NCBI RefSeq assembly: GCF_012863495.1
Contig: NZ_JAAVJL010000001.1
Coordinates: forward strand, 806,001-870,000
Length of the DNA stretch: 64,000 nucleotides
Direction of reading: 5' to 3'
Source: Pseudanabaena yagii GIHE-NHR1
GTDB lineage: Bacteria; Cyanobacteriota; Cyanobacteriia; Pseudanabaenales; Pseudanabaenaceae
Shown here one piece after another: positions 9,038 through 15,966 of this stretch (the first letter of the stretch is position 1; every line of letters starts with the position of its first letter). The position numbers and the translations under genes were made by a program. The notes beneath the pieces were generated by a model, which did no database searches, had not been told where the DNA came from, and saw only the letters and a list, made by a program, of their open reading frames with translations.

Positions 9038-9475
9038 TTAGCTAAACTCCCTAGGATTTTCTTCATCACGAACGCGAAAGCGAAATCTCGCTTCTTGAAT
9101 GCATGGGCGCATCTGCTCGTATAGTTCCCTTACATCTATGGGTAAGCGTTCTAATAATATCTTTGGAGCTGATAGATCGCGGGTAATCAAGAGCATATTG
9201 CCACTACCCATAATCCTTTGATTTAATGGCTTTTCGAGATGAATATCATCAATTTGATAAATTTCTAAGGTCTCGATCGCTCTAGAAAATATCCCAGTTT
9301 CGATCACAATTCGCTGGGAAGTAATTAAATATTGAGTATTAATCGATTTTAGCCAAAACCAAAGTGCTCCAATTCCTAAAGTAAACACAGAAATCATTAA
9401 CCTAGTCACACTACCAATTACAGCAGGATGACCTTTAAACAGAATGCGTTCTTCGTGTAAAGGAGCTTTTGTCAT
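9038..9475 (-). CDS. Bacterial PH-domain membrane protein
   Basis: The 145-residue protein begins EERILFKGHPAVIGSVTRLM, continues with a hydrophobic segment (about 25-45) and then has the YdbS/bPH2-type fold region QYLITSQRIVIETGIFSR...IDDIHLEKPLNQRIMGSGNM. This pattern (tryptophan-rich helix, then strand ITSQRI and IxLxxI) is typical of membrane-anchored bacterial PH domains. Their role is poorly known. Start ATG; the gene stands alone, upstream of argG in the same direction. Confidence 0.75.
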   Translation of the reverse strand: MTKAPLHEERILFKGHPAVIGSVTRLMISVFTLGIGALWFWLKSINTQYLITSQRIVIETGIFSRAIETLEIYQIDDIHLEKPLNQRIMGSGNMLLITRDLSAPKILLERLPIDVRELYEQMRPCIQEARFRFRVRDEENPREFS

Positions 9476-9484
9476 AGTGGCTAT

Positions 9485-9525
9485 ATAAACTAAAAAGGAG
9501 CGCTAAGCGCTCCTTTTTAGTTTAT
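9485..9525 (-). terminator. Intrinsic terminator of argG
   Basis: A 41-base perfect palindrome with core AAAAAGGAGCGC-TAA-GCGCTCCTTTTT. It overlaps the argG stop codon (9522-9524) and lies just upstream of the PH-domain gene. The flanking T-tract makes it a strong hairpin terminator. Confidence 0.85.
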
Positions 9526-10721
9526 CTGGTTTTCTGCGCCCATACACGGATTGGCAGACCCCAAACATAAATAAAGCCTTCGGCTGCTTTATGGTCGAAT
9601 TGGTCAGCACTAGTATAGGTTGCCAACTCTTCGTCGTAGAGAGAATTAACGGATTTACGACCAACGATGGTGGCGTTACCTTTATGGAATTTAACGCGAA
9701 CCACACCTGTCACGCGCTCTTGGCTCTTATCAATAAAAGCATCAAGGGCAGCTTTGAGAGGGCTATACCACAAGCCGTTGTAAATGATCTTGCCATAGGT
9801 TTCCTCGACACCACGCTTGTATTGAGCTAGGTCAGAGGGAAGGGCGAGGCTTTCGAGGTCGCGGTGAGCATGGATTAAGACCAACATCGCAGGTGCTTCA
9901 TAGATCTCGCGAGACTTGATCCCGACGAGACGATTTTCTACCATGTCGATGCGTCCATAACCATTACCGCCAGCGATCGCATTGAGTCGGGTGACTAACT
10001 CCACTGGCTCAAGGGCTTGACCATCGAGCGATACGGGTAGACCTTTCTCAAAGCCAATTTCGGTATAGGTTGGCTCGTCGGGAGTATCCGCGATCGCCTT
10101 GGTGAAGTCATAAATTTCTTCAGGTGGCTCATTCCAAGCATCCTCAAGGGGACCTGCTTCGATGCTGCGTCCGAGCAAGTTGCGATCAATACTGAAAGGA
10201 GAAGATTTCTTTACTGGGGAAGGAATTCCAAACTTTTCACCATAGGCGATTGTTTCTTCGCGGCTCATCCCCCATTCACGGGCAGGAGCTAACACCTTAA
10301 TATCAGGGTTAAGTGCAGCGATCGACACATCAAAGCGCACTTGGTCATTACCTTTACCTGTACAGCCGTGGGCTACTGCATCTGCACCATATTCTTCGGC
10401 TGCCTCAACCAAAATCTTGGCAATGAGAGGACGTGCTAGAGCCGTAGTTAAAGGATAGCGATTTTCATAAAGCGCATTGGCTTTAATCGCAGGAAAGGCA
10501 TAGTCTGTAACAAATTCTTTAGTAACATCTCTAACTAGAGAAACCGAAGCTCCTGAATCTAGAGCCTTTTGTTTAATCGGTGCTAATTCATCGCCTTGTC
10601 CTAGATCTGCTGCAAGGGTAATGACTTCTTCAACACCCCATTCTTGCTTGAGATAAGGAATGCAAACAGATGTATCAACGCCGCCCGAATACGCAAGTAC
10701 GACTTTTTTCGCCCGACCCAT
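9522..10721 (-). CDS. argG: Argininosuccinate synthase
   Basis: This enzyme condenses citrulline and aspartate using ATP, the penultimate step of arginine synthesis. The 399-residue protein has the usual length. The N-terminal PP-loop is [13 protein letters not shown], followed by [13 protein letters not shown] (citrulline/aspartate site) and the [10 protein letters not shown] block. ATG follows a GGAGAGATCC ribosome site. The stop is embedded in the terminator hairpin. All key motifs are intact. Confidence 0.97.
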   Translation of the reverse strand: MGRAKKVVLAYSGGVDTSVCIPYLKQEWGVEEVITLAADLGQGDELAPIKQKALDSGASVSLVRDVTKEFVTDYAFPAIKANALYENRYPLTTALARPLIAKILVEAAEEYGADAVAHGCTGKGNDQVRFDVSIAALNPDIKVLAPAREWGMSREETIAYGEKFGIPSPVKKSSPFSIDRNLLGRSIEAGPLEDAWNEPPEEIYDFTKAIADTPDEPTYTEIGFEKGLPVSLDGQALEPVELVTRLNAIAGGNGYGRIDMVENRLVGIKSREIYEAPAMLVLIHAHRDLESLALPSDLAQYKRGVEETYGKIIYNGLWYSPLKAALDAFIDKSQERVTGVVRVKFHKGNATIVGRKSVNSLYDEELATYTSADQFDHKAAEGFIYVWGLPIRVWAQKTR

Positions 10722-10751
10722 GGATCTCTCCTAAACCGATTTCTAAACCTA

Positions 10752-10850
10752 AAAAAAGTAGCCCGGGTACTACGCCTACCTCAAGCATCCCTTAGTGCTG
10801 CTGTCTTCCGACCCTGACACGATTCGGGCGTTAAGATCGCATAGATCCGA
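10752..10850 (-). ncRNA. ffs: Signal recognition particle RNA (4.5S)
   Basis: On the minus strand the sequence contains GTCAGGGTCGGAAGACAGCA and continues GCACTAAGGGA. This is the conserved apical domain (asymmetric and symmetric loops, GGAA tetraloop) bound by Ffh. The terminal stem is formed by GCCCG (10825-10829 side) and CGGGC (10761-10765 side), followed by a seven-T run at 10751-10757 that would terminate transcription. The 3' end is fairly secure; the 5' end is estimated from typical length. The RNA acts in cotranslational membrane targeting. Confidence 0.9.
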
Positions 10851-10938
10851 GCCATTAACAAGATTAGCACTAAGCGCGGAATTTAAACCAGAAGTTTAGA
10901 CTAATTGTTGGCAAATCCACACATACATACCTAAGCAA

Positions 10939-11038
10939 ACGCGCGTTCGGGATAATTTGAAACGGGCTTTGAGAGAGGGTTGGCGTAGCCAACCCTCTCT
11001 CAAAGCCTAAAAGTTGCCAGCTTAACCCGAACTGACGT
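10939..11038. mobile_element. Family 1 palindromic element, copy a (100 bp)
   Basis: Left end ACGCGCGTTCGGGATAATTT; right end (complement) ACGTCAGTTCGGGTTAAG; these are imperfect inverted termini. Inside is one hairpin, GGCTTTGAGAGAGGGTTGGC with its complement around GTA. Copies b and d carry a second hairpin that is missing here. No reading frame is present, so it would need an enzyme supplied elsewhere. Confidence 0.7.
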
Positions 11039-11043
11039 TAAAC

Positions 11044-11074
11044 AAAGAAGGCGGCGCATTGCGCCGCCTTCTTT
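11044..11074 (-). terminator. Terminator of the small conserved gene
   Basis: AAAGAAGGCGGCGC-ATT-GCGCCGCCTTCTTT is a 31-base perfect palindrome overlapping the stop codon of the minus-strand gene at 11073-11294. Confidence 0.75.
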
Positions 11075-11294
11075 ATATTGCGAGGTTTTGTTTAGACTTT
11101 TCGAGTTGCTGCCATAGTTCTGCAATTTGCGTATAAGCCTCTTGAGATGAAAGCTTACCGCCCGTTTCTAAGGCACAAATAATACTGACCCGATGCGAAA
11201 ACTCTTGCAAATTGGAGTTAAACATTAAGTTCTCGGGTGTAAATTTACCGTAGTAACGAGAACGGGGAAACATAACTTTGGTTGCGGTAGACAT
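11073..11294 (-). CDS. Small conserved cyanobacterial protein (DUF7219-like)
   Basis: The 73-residue protein has the core YYGKFTPENLMFNSNLQEFS followed by HRVSIICALETGGKLSSQEAY and a helical tail. This resembles a short protein widespread in cyanobacteria, recalled as DUF7219. ATG follows a strong GGAGGGAAA ribosome site, and the stop sits in a terminator hairpin, so it is a self-contained expressed gene. No enzymatic motif or membrane segment is visible and the function is unknown. Confidence 0.7.
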   Translation of the reverse strand: MSTATKVMFPRSRYYGKFTPENLMFNSNLQEFSHRVSIICALETGGKLSSQEAYTQIAELWQQLEKSKQNLAI

Positions 11295-11686
11295 GATTTT
11301 CCCTCCTTGGATGGCAACTCAGGGTGACTAGATGTTAGGTAGCCTTAAAATCCTGAAAGGTGAGATGGCACATTAGTGCGGGTTATAACCTTTTTTGGCA
11401 GCTATTTAAATTTGATAGGCGTGAGCGATTTTTATTAACCTAATCTTAACCTAGATTTAACTTATTATGATGGGTCAGTTTGTGATAAGTTCCCGACATA
11501 GTTGAAATTTCTATTTAAGGAAATCTATGACCAATTGCTAAAGAAGTAATTATTTCTGGAGCGATGGCAAAACATAAAAACATAAATGTAGTGCATCATC
11601 TATATATCGTTTCCCAGCTAGCGGGCTCCAAGTTTTAACAGGTCTTATGCAACGAAATAGTCTAGAAAAGCACTTTCAGCAAGGTT
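11295..11686. other. Divergent regulatory region with a Pho box
   Basis: The 392-base region separates the divergent small gene and the SpoIIE-type phosphatase. A candidate Pho box lies at 11434-11463. No reading frame of note was seen; the leader to the + strand gene would be about 200 bases. Confidence 0.5.
11434..11463 (+). promoter_or_regulatory. Candidate Pho box (three tandem 8-mers)
   Basis: ATTAACCT-AAT-CTTAACCT-AGA-TTTAACTT: three direct 8-base repeats with 3-base spacers, the layout of cyanobacterial PhoB/SphR sites (PyTTAAPyPy(T/A)). An extended -10-like TGTGATAAG lies about 12-20 bases downstream. The orientation points to the phosphatase gene at 11687. Confidence 0.55.
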
Positions 11687-14059
11687 ATGACGCTATTTAA
11701 ACCTGCGATCGCACTTATGAACCGTCTGAAATATCCCCAGAAATTTTTTCTGATTAGCTTGCTATTTGTTTTGCCGCTAGCACTAGTAATGAACTTACTA
11801 CTATCGGAAATCAATAGCCGCATTGAATTTACTCAAAAAGAAATCTATGGCAATGCTTACCTCCGTCCTCTAAACCAACTCTGGCAGCATATCCCCCGCA
11901 GACAGTTAATTTTACAGCGCCAGTTCTATAAAGATACCCAAAGTTTCGGTCAAATATTACATTCCCAGTCACAGGAATTAATCGATTTACAAAATAAGAT
12001 TGATCAAGCATTTATCAAGCTCACAAATGTTGATCGCCAATTAGGTAAGGTCGTCCAAACTAGCGATAAATTGCAAGATATCAAGTTTGCATGGATTAGT
12101 CTCAGAGATAGTAAAGAGTTTGCTTCTTTTCGGAATCATGATGCTCTCCTCGAACAACTCGATCGCTTCCGTATCCATATAGTTGACTTCTCCAATTTGA
12201 TTCTCGATCCAGATCTTGATACTTACTATCTGATGGATGCGAGTGCTGTGAAGTTGCCAGAGATGCAAAAGCTCCTGCATCAAATTATGCAGATAGAGGC
12301 AGAAGTTATCTTTAAAAAAGAAATTAGCAATGATAATAAAGAGAAATTAATTGCTTGCATTAGCTTATTAAATAATTACAATAATGCGATCGCCGCAAAT
12401 CTAGAGAGAGCTTTTAACAATAATCCGCGCCAAAATCTCCGTAACTCTCTCAATATTCCTCTGCGTAATTTTGTTGTTAGTGTTAGTGAATTCAACGCTT
12501 ATACCAATGAGTTAGTAAGACAAGAAAATAAATTTAATTTTACAGATAGTTTCTATCGGCAAGAGATGGAAAGCACTCTAGATGATAGCTTTACACTCTG
12601 GCAACAGGTTGTTGATCGTCTCGATGAGCTATTGACTTATCGCATTCAAGGATTTGAGCAACGCAAACAATTTATCTTGATTTTTATAGCAGTGATTTTC
12701 ATCACTATCATCTATTTATTTATCGGTTTTTACCTAGCAGTAATGCAAACTGTAAATCAGTTAGATATCGCATCTAAACAAATGACTAATGGGGGTGAAA
12801 TCTTGGTCAATCTCAATAGTAAAGATGAATTGTCGATGGTAGTTCAATCATTTAATAATGTTGCGATCGCGCTGAGGGAATCTGAAGCTAAATATCGAGG
12901 TATTTTTGAAAACTCTGTCGATGGCATCTTTCAAACTACGGTCAATGGCAAATATATCAGTGTGAACCCCGCGCTGGCTCAGATTTATGGCTATGATTCG
13001 GTAGCACAAATGCTCGATGAAATAGTTGATATCCAAACACATCTTTATGTGGATAGCGATCGCCGCCATCAGTTTCAGCAACTCATGGAAGTAAATGACA
13101 AAATTACTAACTTTGAATCACAAATATATAAACGAGATCGCAGCACTATTTGGATCAGTGAAAATGTCCGAGCCATTCGCGATCGGCAAGGCAACATCAT
13201 CTATTACGAAGGAACTGTTGAAGACATTAATCAACGCAAGATTGCAGAAATAGCCTTAGAGAAGGCTAATCAGCAAATTCTGGCGCTAAATAATCGCCTC
13301 AAGCATGAGAATATGCGGATGAGTAGTGAGCTAGAAGTCACGCGCAAACTCCAGCAGATGATCCTACCAAAAGAGCAGGAACTATCGTTAATCTTAGGTC
13401 TAGATATTGCTGGCTTTATGGAACCTGCTGCTGAGGTGGGTGGCGATTATTACGATGTACTGCAACAGCATGGACGCATCAAAATCGGCATCGGCGATGT
13501 TACTGGTCATGGGCTAGAAAGTGGTGTGCTAATGATCATGGTGCAGACAGCCGTAAGGACTTTATTGCAAAGCGAAGAAAATGATCCTGTTCGTTTTTTA
13601 GATACCCTTAACCGTACTATTTATGGCAATGTGCAGAGAATGTCATCGGACAAAAATTTAACTCTCTCTCTCATTGACTATGAACATGGCAAATTGACCT
13701 TAAGTGGCCAGCATGAAGAAATTATTGTGGTGCGTCAAAATGGAAATCTAGAACGCTTTGATACTATCGATCTGGGATTTCCCATTGGTCTAGAGGAAGA
13801 GATTTCTGATTTTCTAGCTCAAAAACAGATTCATTTAGATTTAGGCGATGTCATGGTGCTGTATACCGATGGGATTACGGAAGCAGAAAATGAATCTCGT
13901 CAACTCTATGGTGTGGATCGCTTATGTGAAGTAGTTCGTCAACATGTAGAGGAATCGGCAAGTAGCATTCGGCAGGCAGTTATTGATGATTTGAGATCGC
14001 ATATTGGCACACAAAAAATCTATGACGACATCACATTGCTAGTTCTCAAACAAAAATAA
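11687..14059 (+). CDS. Membrane PAS-SpoIIE (RsbU-type) serine phosphatase
   Basis: The 790-residue protein has a transmembrane helix at about 20-40, a large exported helical sensor (about 41-330), a second helix (about 330-352) and HAMP (about 350-395). A PAS domain follows (about 400-515, YRGIFENSVDGIFQTTVNGK), then a coiled coil and a PP2C-like SpoIIE phosphatase (about 560-788). Metal and catalytic signatures are AEVGGDYYDV, GIGDVTGHGLESG, LYTDGITEAEN and YDDITLLVLK. It probably dephosphorylates an anti-anti-sigma (STAS) protein in partner switching. No such partner is adjacent. The upstream Pho box suggests phosphate control (inference). Confidence 0.9.
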   Translation: MTLFKPAIALMNRLKYPQKFFLISLLFVLPLALVMNLLLSEINSRIEFTQKEIYGNAYLRPLNQLWQHIPRRQLILQRQFYKDTQSFGQILHSQSQELIDLQNKIDQAFIKLTNVDRQLGKVVQTSDKLQDIKFAWISLRDSKEFASFRNHDALLEQLDRFRIHIVDFSNLILDPDLDTYYLMDASAVKLPEMQKLLHQIMQIEAEVIFKKEISNDNKEKLIACISLLNNYNNAIAANLERAFNNNPRQNLRNSLNIPLRNFVVSVSEFNAYTNELVRQENKFNFTDSFYRQEMESTLDDSFTLWQQVVDRLDELLTYRIQGFEQRKQFILIFIAVIFITIIYLFIGFYLAVMQTVNQLDIASKQMTNGGEILVNLNSKDELSMVVQSFNNVAIALRESEAKYRGIFENSVDGIFQTTVNGKYISVNPALAQIYGYDSVAQMLDEIVDIQTHLYVDSDRRHQFQQLMEVNDKITNFESQIYKRDRSTIWISENVRAIRDRQGNIIYYEGTVEDINQRKIAEIALEKANQQILALNNRLKHENMRMSSELEVTRKLQQMILPKEQELSLILGLDIAGFMEPAAEVGGDYYDVLQQHGRIKIGIGDVTGHGLESGVLMIMVQTAVRTLLQSEENDPVRFLDTLNRTIYGNVQRMSSDKNLTLSLIDYEHGKLTLSGQHEEIIVVRQNGNLERFDTIDLGFPIGLEEEISDFLAQKQIHLDLGDVMVLYTDGITEAENESRQLYGVDRLCEVVRQHVEESASSIRQAVIDDLRSHIGTQKIYDDITLLVLKQK

Positions 14060-14063
14060 AAGA

Positions 14064-14085
14064 ACTGGTAGCATGTGCTACCAGT
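14064..14085 (+). terminator. Short hairpin after the SpoIIE phosphatase gene
   Basis: ACTGGTAGC-ATGT-GCTACCAGT follows the stop at 14059 by 4 bases and is followed by CCTAAAAA. It has no T-run, so termination strength is uncertain. Confidence 0.4.
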
Positions 14086-14093
14086 CCTAAAAA

Positions 14094-14239
14094 ACGCGAG
14101 TTCGGGATAATTTGAAACAGGCTTTTAGAGAGGGTTTGCTACGCAAACCCTCTCTAAAAGCCCAAAAGTAAAAGCCTCGCATTGCGAGGCTTTTACTTTT
14201 GGGCTTTTTAAAATTTGCCAACTTAACCCGAACTGACGT
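14094..14239. mobile_element. Family 1 palindromic element, copy b (146 bp)
   Basis: Ends ACGCGAGTTCGGGATAATTT and CTTAACCCGAACTGACGT. It holds two hairpins: stem 1 CTTTTAGAGAGGGTTTGC with loop TAC, and stem 2 AAAAGTAAAAGCCTCGC with loop ATT. It is nearly identical to copy d at 25569-25713 but with paired stem changes. It sits between the stop of the phosphatase gene and the terminator of the deoxyhypusine-synthase-like gene. Confidence 0.75.
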
Positions 14240-14240
14240 A

Positions 14241-14270
14241 AAAAAAGCCTCGCATTGCGAGGCTTTTTTT
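14241..14270 (-). terminator. Terminator of the deoxyhypusine-synthase-like gene
   Basis: AAAAAAGCCTCGC-ATT-GCGAGGCTTTTTTT directly abuts the stop codon of the minus-strand gene at 14271. Its GCCTCGCATTGCGAGGC core is the same as stem 2 of the neighbouring element copy b. Confidence 0.85.
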
Positions 14271-15332
14271 CTATACGCTAACAGGAGTAGGAATATTACT
14301 GAAACTAGTAACAGATGGCTTGTTGAAAACTTGGGCTAACTGACGAGGAGCGCGATCGCACCAGTTCTTCTTCCCATAGACATAGCCTGCAATCAGAGGT
14401 AGAGCTACAGTTGCTTCCGAGAACACCATCTGCTCTTGGACGATATCTACTTTGCCCCAAGAATGTGCTTCTTTCAAAGTAGAACCTGATAGAGCGCCAT
14501 CACGTTCATCAGCAACAGTGATTTGGACTGCATACTTGTGCATTGCTGCATCGAATCCGAGCAATTCTGCGGCAACGACAGTATCTTGAGCGAAGTTCTT
14601 AGGAACACCACCACCGATCATGAATAGACCAGTGTGAGGGCTTGCCAACTTGCATTGAGTCAATTCACGGAAATCCTTTACCGAGTCAATGCTGACATGC
14701 TCTTCGGGAGAATTCCACTGATGATGTACTAAGCCAAAACCTGCGGAGCAATCACTGAAGGCAGGAACGAAGATAGGAACTTGATGCTCATAAGCTGCCA
14801 AAACGACAGAGTGACGATTTTTGGCATTCTTATCTAGATATGCCCCCATTTCATGGATAAATTCGCGAGAGGAGTAAGCACGAGGAGGAAGAGAATTCGC
14901 AATTTCCGCGATCGTCATGTCGCAAACGCGCAGTTCGTCTTCGTCGATGTAGGTGTCATAGATGCGATCGATCGCATTTTCGCGGAGTACCGTATCATCT
15001 GCGAAGGTATCACCCACATAGTGACGGAAGCCGAGAGCCTCAAAGAAGTCTTGATCAACGATATTTGCGCCTGTAGAGACAATCATGTCTACCATGTTGT
15101 TGACGATCAGATCGTAGATGACTCCCTTAAGTCCTGCACTAAATAAAGAACCTGCTAAACATAGGATGATTGCACAATCCTTATCTTGGATCATGTTGTC
15201 GTAAATACGAGCCGCGCGTCCAAGATTACGTCCTTGAAAAGCGGTATTTGCCATTGCATCAACCAATCCCACAACATCAAAAGCCTTGATGTCAATATGT
15301 TCAACAGTCTGTTTAAGTAGTTCGCGTTTCAT
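14271..15332 (-). CDS. Deoxyhypusine synthase-family protein (possibly homospermidine synthesis)
   Basis: The 353-residue protein belongs to the deoxyhypusine synthase family. It has the NAD-site blocks LCLAGSLFSAGLKG and IVSTGANIVDQDF, and near the C-terminus DGALSGSTLKEAHSWGKVD with the catalytic Lys at about residue 294 (EAxSWGK). Bacteria lack eIF5A, so it cannot make hypusine there. Bacterial relatives are known or proposed to transfer the aminobutyl group of spermidine to a small acceptor such as putrescine, giving homospermidine. The substrate here is inference. ATG start; monocistronic, with its own terminator. Confidence 0.85.
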   Translation of the reverse strand: MKRELLKQTVEHIDIKAFDVVGLVDAMANTAFQGRNLGRAARIYDNMIQDKDCAIILCLAGSLFSAGLKGVIYDLIVNNMVDMIVSTGANIVDQDFFEALGFRHYVGDTFADDTVLRENAIDRIYDTYIDEDELRVCDMTIAEIANSLPPRAYSSREFIHEMGAYLDKNAKNRHSVVLAAYEHQVPIFVPAFSDCSAGFGLVHHQWNSPEEHVSIDSVKDFRELTQCKLASPHTGLFMIGGGVPKNFAQDTVVAAELLGFDAAMHKYAVQITVADERDGALSGSTLKEAHSWGKVDIVQEQMVFSEATVALPLIAGYVYGKKNWCDRAPRQLAQVFNKPSVTSFSNIPTPVSV

Positions 15333-15966
15333 GGTTCTCTATAGTCCTAGATGTTTGTGTGTTAGTAGATGTATGCAAATGTATGCAATAAAAATTGAGC
15401 AAGCTTCAAAAACTGAACAAGCAAAATCGAACATCGTAGAACCGAAACTTTTTGATATGTCACAAGTTAAATATTGACAGCCTTGTATGTTAGTCAAAAC
15501 ACCAATTACTGCCAAGCTAAAACCTGAACATGAGAAAATCCCTGTCCAAACAGTTCTTTATGCTAGATATTCAGTTTTGAAAATATTTATTCTTCCCATT
15601 CGTTGAGAAGCGATCGACCTAGGCTGTTAACGGTTGTTACAACCCTAATAGTTAGAAGGTCGATCGGAACATACTGGGACCTTCACAGGCATCATCCCAA
15701 GAAAGAGTAGGGTCAGACTCACGTCTGTCGCCTAGCTTCTCGTTGAGGAGCCAATCACATCCAAGCAATAAAACCAGCTTTTTCAATTTCTGTATAACTG
15801 AGAGTAACAAGTCCTTAAATACAATAGCACTTTTTTTAATAAACACAAGCAAAATGGCGCTAGAGGATTTACATATTAATGCGTTTAATTGTGTATTAGG
15901 AGGCTTGTAGAGACCTAAGACTCCTTATTTGAAACAAGTATAGACGTATTTCATACAGGGACGATC
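15333..15966. other. Divergent 634-base intergenic region with a structured block
   Basis: The region lies between divergent genes and contains the structured block at 15605-15741. A 66-codon minus-strand open frame (15652-15852) overlaps that block and shows no family resemblance, so it is not called. The rest is AT-rich leader sequence. Confidence 0.5.
15605..15741. ncRNA. Candidate structured RNA with mutually exclusive pairings
   Basis: Inverted repeats nest across 137 bases. GAGAAG (15605-15610) pairs with CTTCTC (15736-15741) and CTAGGC (15619-15624) with GCCTAG (15730-15735). CGATCGACCT (15611-15620) pairs with AGGTCGATCG (15657-15666), and there are inner stems GGTTG/CAACC, TGGGA/TCCCA (15675-15699) and CAGAC/GTCTG (15714-15727). 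Bases 15619-15620 are claimed by both long stems, so two folds compete. The strand is unknown. No known riboswitch, tmRNA, RNase P or SRP signature was recognised; a 6S-type RNA cannot be excluded. Confidence 0.45.

Larger units (their letters stand above)
10722..11072. other. Intergenic region with SRP RNA and a family 1 element
   Basis: The stretch between argG and the small gene at 11073 holds the SRP RNA (about 10752-10850), a family 1 palindromic element (10939-11038) and the start of a terminator hairpin (11044). The remaining bases show nothing further. Confidence 0.7.

Noticed and set aside
15652-15852. 66-codon minus-strand open frame
   Set aside because: It overlaps the inverted repeats of the structured block, has an unlikely composition and matches no family I recognise. 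The open frame is better explained by chance.
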